From contig CAZKUN010000288.1 in the NCBI GenBank assembly GCA_964555935.1, positions 1-10,978 on the forward strand: 10,978 nucleotides of DNA, given 5' to 3'. Origin of the DNA: CAZKUN01 sp964555935. GTDB lineage: Bacteria > Armatimonadota > Zipacnadia > Zipacnadales > VGFC01. Below the pieces are notes generated by a model, which worked only from the letters and a program-made list of their open reading frames with translations, was not told the origin of the DNA and did no database searches. The position numbers and the translations under genes were made by a program. Below, piece by piece: positions 8,001-10,978 of the stretch (position 1 is the first letter of the stretch; each line of letters begins with the position of its first letter).

Positions 8001-8502
8001 CGCAGAGATCCTGGCGCTCTTCAACGAGGGCATGGGCATCGGCTGGCTCGATGAATCCGAGGGCGAGAGCGCCGTCAAGGCCCGCGTCACGCTTCCCGCG
8101 GCCAGGCACGTTTACGATCTCCGCAACCACACCTACCTCGGTCGCCAAGAGTCCTTCGAGGCCGAGGTCATCCCCAGCCGCGCGACCTTCTTCGCGTTGC
8201 TCCCGGATGAGGCGCCGCCGATCCGCCTGTCACTCGCCGAGCGCGCCACGCCTGGCGACGTCGTCACCGCCAAACTCAGCGTGCCAGGCCTCGCCGGGCT
8301 CCATGCCGTCCGCATCGAGGCCACTGCGCCCGACGGCTCGTCGGCCGATTGGCTTGACAAGGTCCTCCTCGTCAGTCGCGAGGGCGCCGAAGTGGCCCTG
8401 CCCATCGCCCTCAACGATCCACCCGGCGAATGGACGATTGACGCCATCGATCTCTACACTGAGGAAGCCACAACCGCCACGCTCACCGTGGAAGGAGAGT
8501 GA
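5089..8502 (+). CDS. Secreted GH42-like (beta-galactosidase-like) multidomain protein
   Basis: A 1137-residue exported protein. Residues 1-19 form a signal peptide (Leu-rich core, probable cleavage after 'ALA' 17-19). Apparent order: alpha/beta domain resembling a ThuA/GATase-1 fold (about 50-220); Ig-like beta domains (about 225-412); TIM-barrel-like region (about 418-740); second GATase-like domain matching the GH42 trimerisation domain (about 741-915, with 'LLILPRAEAIGPVE' and 'FVEGGGSVIADV'); then beta-rich C-terminal segments. GH42 signatures include 'YSLGDE' ending in Glu520, the likely acid/base, followed by 'CLHPACLAAYQDYL' and 'YGTIEALNESW', and 'WWWRWDGLGRFHGF' (691-704). Where GH42 normally has 'ME' with the nucleophile, this protein reads 'NWMGYTKD' (664-671), so the nucleophile appears replaced by Gly667. 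The start follows AAAGGGG by 7 nt. A glycoside hydrolase role is likely by fold; substrate and activity are uncertain. It shares an operon with the CBM9-like gene. Confidence 0.8.
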   Translation: MPKPALLLLLVFLTSPALAQTDWLELSHDLSMELETPHTDWGQPYAGGATRVLFFTTQRSNGMATRAREIIELMQRFDVQADAVYHHNVIDSSTQEWVGDSLGEERALRLLATPYDVYLFQYMTPADLSTEAQYTLLDAVTKGAGLVLVGSNDDRVLKPERQITDLPPFLATGPVGEAFDIIDGRGIRLPARPSLGYDPGWEVTYDHWQERLGRAVLWAAGKEPEMQLAIEAPPETPRADLPCGVATIAWSNAPAGVSLETTLRRADGKSIQLAPTEIAQAEGEQFIEAPPLRAGVYHIDIRALDDGKVAAWATAPFTVGAAESVEEIVLNQEWAEVGDTISGTVTLTGDAASEESLRIQAIDRRGRVVAQQTGSASFEFTAEAWSPMLLRIEATLMDGDNEVAGNHAFARVTRRNRDRFNFLMWDYSPDTLGPYAQASMADLGVSLTLQGGHPSRLHSAYETAWVPYTTRIMNPRDDNGVMQPACWNDEEAIQAHVDGIVSDRVPDRGHGAFVYSLGDETVTRGSCLHPACLAAYQDYLEVEYGTIEALNESWATDFADFEAIVLTDPADNDENSALRANNYPRWYDRQAYQCYNFVQLCKRFGDAFREIDPQARTGFEGAGRFGAGDDIDLIVRTNGFWSPYPGTADEVIRSIADRDFPRSNWMGYTKDANSLLSRYWRMITRGNDSVWWWRWDGLGRFHGFLAPHLGPWPATQDLVDDTKVVRDGLGTLLTHSEMLDDGIAVLYSMPSAYACKVEHGTTYGNFESAHTAWSKTLRELGLQYRYVTDRMLRLGEFPEPDIKLLILPRAEAIGPVEAQVIRDFVEGGGSVIADVRPGIYDGHCKPLEKGCLDDLFGVTRGPQAESAKHAGDGLEGLLLDPSVQLAGGEATQELAGAPSGISHAVGKGQAILLNYAAASCPDLGAEDTPELVAQSVLELYKSAGVEPTVSVQNRDGTRLRNTETIRWRNGNAEILALFNEGMGIGWLDESEGESAVKARVTLPAARHVYDLRNHTYLGRQESFEAEVIPSRATFFALLPDEAPPIRLSLAERATPGDVVTAKLSVPGLAGLHAVRIEATAPDGSSADWLDKVLLVSREGAEVALPIALNDPPGEWTIDAIDLYTEEATTATLTVEGE
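8492..8497 (+). promoter_or_regulatory. Ribosome binding site of the CBM9-like gene, inside the preceding gene
   Basis: AAGGAG in the last codons of the GH42-like gene, 11 nt before the ATG at 8509, a slightly long spacing. It supports co-translation of the pair. Confidence 0.6.
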
Positions 8503-8508
8503 CCGGCC

Positions 8509-9555
8509 ATGCGAAGACTCGCGTTGATCGCTCTACTCATCGCCGTGGTGTCATCAGCGGGGCTCGCCGCCGACGATCACCCCGTGCTTGTCTATCCATG
8601 CCCGCTCGCCGATGCTCCGCCTACGATCGACGGCGTCCTCGGTGATGCGGCTTGGACCGGTGCGCCGCTTGTCAGTGGCTTCACGCTCTACAACAAGCCT
8701 GAGGTCATGGCCGTGCAGACCGCCTGGCGCGCGACCTACGACAGCGAACGCCTCTACATCGGCATCCAGTGCGCGGAGCCGCTCGCCGAGGACCTCGCCC
8801 CACACAAGACCGCGCGCGACAACCACGATCTCTTCGGCAACGAGGCCGTCGAGGTATTCCTCGAGCCCAACCACGATCACGCCAACTACTACCAGCTTGC
8901 ATTCAGCGTCGGTGGCGGGGTGTGGGATTCACTCAAGTCCGACACCGTCTGGAACGCGGACATCGCGTCCGCAACCAGCGTCGGCGAGGCCGTGTGGTTC
9001 GTGGAGTTCTCGATTCCGTGGGCTGATCTCGGCATCGAGGCCACATCGGGCGACGTGATCGGTATCAACATCTGCCGCGACCGCACCATCGCCAACGCGC
9101 GAGAGTGGAGCAACTGGTCCCAGACCAACGCCAACTTTCACGACCCCCAGCGCTTCGGACATCTCGTGCTCTCGCCCACGCCCGAGACTCTCGCCGGCTT
9201 GCGTGACGATCTCCGCAAGGGCGACCGCTCTGGGCCCATGCGCATCTTCAGCACCGAGGGGTTCGCCAACACGTCCTACCGGGGGATGGGCCAGCAAGCC
9301 CTCGCGAGCGTGGATGAGCATCTGGAGGCTCTGTCGGATACCACCGGCGAAGACGCCGTGACGCAAGCCGAGTTGGCCAGGCTGGTCAAGACGTACCGCG
9401 AGCAACTCGCCCCGATCCGCACCAAGATCGCCGGCGACGCGCCCATCGACGGCGCCGCCTGGACGGACCTGGATTGGCAACTCAACGAGCTTGCGTCATC
9501 GTTGGAGGACGCCGTCTGGAAGGCCCGTCTCACCGCGCTGCTCTCGCGGATCTAG
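8509..9555 (+). CDS. Secreted protein with CBM9/DOMON-like sugar-binding domain and helical C-terminus
   Basis: A 348-residue exported protein. It begins with 'MRRLALIALL' and a hydrophobic core; cleavage is likely after 'GLA' (18-20). Residues about 34-222 match the CBM9-like beta-sandwich seen in many environmental bacteria: 'TIDGVLGDAAWTGA' (39-52), 'YDSERLYIGIQC' (77-88), 'NEAVEVFLEP' (111-120), 'VEFSIPWADLGIE' (165-177) and 'FHDPQRFGHLVL' (210-221). CBM9 modules bind the ends of glycan chains in characterised xylanases; ligand binding here is inferred. Residues about 258-345 look mostly alpha-helical and I recognise no domain there. No catalytic domain is visible, so it probably acts as a binding or scaffold partner of the GH42-like protein, whose stop is 6 nt upstream. 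Its own stop TAG abuts the stop of the convergent dehydrogenase gene. Confidence 0.82.
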   Translation: MRRLALIALLIAVVSSAGLAADDHPVLVYPCPLADAPPTIDGVLGDAAWTGAPLVSGFTLYNKPEVMAVQTAWRATYDSERLYIGIQCAEPLAEDLAPHKTARDNHDLFGNEAVEVFLEPNHDHANYYQLAFSVGGGVWDSLKSDTVWNADIASATSVGEAVWFVEFSIPWADLGIEATSGDVIGINICRDRTIANAREWSNWSQTNANFHDPQRFGHLVLSPTPETLAGLRDDLRKGDRSGPMRIFSTEGFANTSYRGMGQQALASVDEHLEALSDTTGEDAVTQAELARLVKTYREQLAPIRTKIAGDAPIDGAAWTDLDWQLNELASSLEDAVWKARLTALLSRI

Positions 9556-10833
9556 CTACCATATCGTCATCGAATCCTCGAACAGCTGCGTCAGCGCTGC
9601 CTCGTCAATCGGCCGGGGCGACAGCTTCATGACTCGGTCCTGCGGCAGCGCGCCCGCCACGAGCGCGGGGATGTCCTCACGCGTGTAGCCCACCGCGCTC
9701 AGACCATTCGGTATCTCCAGCCGCCGCATCAGGTCGGTCACGGCATCAGCCAGTATGTCTCCCCCATCGGCCGGGTCGGCATTCGAGACATCCACGCCCA
9801 TCAGTTCCGCCGCCCGCAGGTGACGCTGCGGCCGCGCCGGGCCCTCAAATCGGAACACGGCCGGCGCGTTCAGAATCACCGAGATCCCGTGCGGCACGAG
9901 CGGCTTCTCGACCTCATACCCCGGCGCGTGGTAATCCCGCACCATCCCCGCTACCGGATATGACATCCCGTGCGGCACGTGAACGCCCGCGTTGCCGAAG
10001 CCGATCCCCGCATATGACGCCGCCAGCAGCATGCCCCCACGCGCTTCATCATCATCCGGATCCGACGCCGCGCGCGGCAGGTACATCGCCCCCAGCCGCA
10101 CCGCCTCCGCGGACCACACGTCGCTGATCGGGTTCGCGCCCTGATACGCCGGTCGAAGCTGCGGGCGCTCCGCAACAGGCCTCTTCGTGTACGGCAGCGC
10201 CGTGTACGATTCGAGCGCGTGGCAGAACACATCCAGTCCCGTTGACGCGGCCACCATCGACGGCATCGTCTTAGTGTTATCCGGATCGACCAATCCGAGC
10301 GTAGGCTTCAGCCTGCGATGCGCGATTCCCGTCTTCGCGTGCATCGCCAACAGATCGAAGATGATGACCCCGGTCGTCTCGCTGCCGGTACCGGCCGTCG
10401 TCGGGATCGCGATCAGCGGCTTTAGGGGGCCGGGCACGGGCTTGGCCTCCCCGATCGGCGCGTTCACGTACGTGAGGAGTTCCGCTGGGTACGTGGAGTA
10501 CAGGTTCGCGGCCTTGGCGGTATCGATGCAGGAGCCCCCGCCAACAGCCACGATGGCATCGAACGATCCTGCCTTGGCGAAGGCAACGGCGTCCAGGAGG
10601 GATGCGTCTGATGGCTCCACGCGCACTCGGTCGAAGACCTGAACGTCGAGCCCCTCGCTGCTCAGCGACTCGAGCGCCGTCGCCACCGGCTGGAGCGCCG
10701 CAACGGTCGGGTCGGTAACAACCATCACCCGCCGCGCGCCCATGTCGGCGACGTCCATGCCGACCTCGCGCGTAACGCCGCTACCAAACCGAATGCTCGA
10801 CGTCGCCATCTCGAACGCGGTGTCTTTATTCAT
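9556..10833 (-). CDS. Iron-type alcohol dehydrogenase, hydroxyacid-oxoacid transhydrogenase (HOT/ADHFE1) subfamily
   Basis: HOT (EC 1.1.99.24 in animals) oxidises 4-hydroxybutyrate, and also L-3-hydroxybutyrate, while reducing 2-oxoglutarate to D-2-hydroxyglutarate, with tightly bound nicotinamide. The 425 residues follow the remembered human ADHFE1 sequence over their length: 'TAFEMATSSIRFGSGVTREVGMD' region (5-27), 'VAVGGGSCIDTAKAANLY' (95-112), 'IPTTAGTGSETTGV' (143-156), 'RPAYQGANPISDVW' (227-240), 'GIGFGNAGVHVPHGMSYP' (276-293), 'PLVPHGISVIL' (311-321). Metal ligands by comparison with FucO are Asp201, His205, His288 and His315. The insertion around 214-240, absent from FucO-type enzymes, fits HOT. 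The start is the ATG at 10833, where similarity begins. An upstream in-frame ATG at 10878 adds 15 residues (Arg/Pro-rich) that I do not credit. The ribosome site is weak. Bacterial substrate range is unproven; 4-hydroxybutyrate dehydrogenase is the alternative. Confidence 0.87.
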   Translation of the reverse strand: MNKDTAFEMATSSIRFGSGVTREVGMDVADMGARRVMVVTDPTVAALQPVATALESLSSEGLDVQVFDRVRVEPSDASLLDAVAFAKAGSFDAIVAVGGGSCIDTAKAANLYSTYPAELLTYVNAPIGEAKPVPGPLKPLIAIPTTAGTGSETTGVIIFDLLAMHAKTGIAHRRLKPTLGLVDPDNTKTMPSMVAASTGLDVFCHALESYTALPYTKRPVAERPQLRPAYQGANPISDVWSAEAVRLGAMYLPRAASDPDDDEARGGMLLAASYAGIGFGNAGVHVPHGMSYPVAGMVRDYHAPGYEVEKPLVPHGISVILNAPAVFRFEGPARPQRHLRAAELMGVDVSNADPADGGDILADAVTDLMRRLEIPNGLSAVGYTREDIPALVAGALPQDRVMKLSPRPIDEAALTQLFEDSMTIW

Positions 10834-10861
10834 GCCCCACAGTTCGCGGCGCGGACGCGGG

Positions 10862-10887
10862 GGCCTCCCGCGAGTCATTGGGAGGCC
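10862..10887. repeat. Perfect 8-bp inverted repeat, hairpin-forming
   Basis: GGCCTCCC (10862-10869) pairs perfectly with GGGAGGCC (10880-10887) across a 10-nt loop. It lies about 30 nt upstream of the ATG at 10833. No T-tract follows on either strand, so a plain intrinsic terminator is unlikely; an operator or a leader hairpin is possible. Confidence 0.6.
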
Positions 10888-10913
10888 GGCGAAGCACGCC
10901 GCCTGGGGCTACT

Positions 10914-10929
10914 CCGGTTTCCGAACCGG
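10914..10929. repeat. 6-bp inverted repeat with tetraloop
   Basis: CCGGTT (10914-10919), loop TCCG, then AACCGG (10924-10929). It could form a small stable hairpin in RNA from either strand. No associated T-run makes it a canonical terminator. Confidence 0.55.
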
Positions 10930-10959
10930 CGCCGTGCGAATCTGTGTCCGCCCCCTCCG

Positions 10960-10978
10960 CCCGCGCGGCCCGCGCGGG
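10960..10978. repeat. 9-bp GC-only inverted repeat at the window edge
   Basis: CCCGCGCGG (10960-10968) and CCGCGCGGG (10970-10978) are exact reverse complements around a single C. The window ends at the last base, so the full extent is unknown. In very GC-rich DNA such a palindrome can arise by chance. Confidence 0.5.

Larger units (their letters stand above)
10834..10978. other. Non-coding, palindrome-rich leader upstream of the HOT-type gene
   Basis: I see no credible gene in these 145 nt; the dehydrogenase frame continues only to an in-frame ATG at 10878 and looks unconserved there. The stretch holds three inverted repeats, listed separately, and no recognisable promoter. It probably forms the 5' leader or promoter of the minus-strand gene, or separates it from a gene beyond the window. 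Confidence 0.4.

Noticed and set aside
10834..10878. Longer start (ATG at 10878) for the HOT-type dehydrogenase
   Set aside because: The extra 15 residues are Arg/Pro-rich and unlike the family N-terminus, there is no ribosome site before this ATG, and it falls in the loop of an inverted repeat.

Overview
The window is visibly GC-rich bacterial DNA with strong C/G third-position bias on both strands. It is densely coded and almost every start has a purine-rich Shine-Dalgarno (SD) sequence. Large Sec-secreted GH42-like proteins next to CBM9-like proteins, beside an acetoacetyl-CoA/3-hydroxybutyryl-CoA operon, suggest an environmental, probably uncultivated polysaccharide-degrading bacterium of the Planctomycetota/Armatimonadota kind. 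That placement is an inference; no rRNA or marker gene is present.

Layout. (1) 2-550 (+): C-terminal part of an unrecognised protein whose 5' end lies outside the window. (2) 554-4925 (-): a tight four-gene operon, in transcription order acetyl-CoA acetyltransferase, 3-hydroxybutyryl-CoA dehydrogenase, FabG/PhaB-type reductase and a fused propionate-CoA-transferase-type enzyme; gaps are 2, 23 and 21 nt. (3) 4926-5088: a 163-nt divergent intergenic region. (4) 5089-9555 (+): two exported proteins, a 1137-aa GH42-like multidomain protein and a 348-aa CBM9-like protein, 6 nt apart. (5) 9556-10833 (-): an iron-type alcohol dehydrogenase closely resembling hydroxyacid-oxoacid transhydrogenase (HOT, ADHFE1). 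(6) 10834-10978: a non-coding, palindrome-rich stretch.

How it may work together. The minus-strand operon can condense two acetyl-CoA (or cleave acetoacetyl-CoA), reduce or oxidise the C4 unit with an (S)-type and a putative (R)-type dehydrogenase, and move CoA between short-chain acids. HOT oxidises 4-hydroxybutyrate and L-3-hydroxybutyrate using 2-oxoglutarate in animals, so it could act on free hydroxyacids released by the CoA-transferase. The plus-strand pair probably acts on glycans outside the cytoplasm.

Nothing here is a clear mobile element, CRISPR array, defence island or RNA gene. The most unusual items are the apparent loss of the usual GH42 nucleophile glutamate, the pairing of (S)- and (R)-type dehydrogenases in one operon, and the HOT gene nearby.
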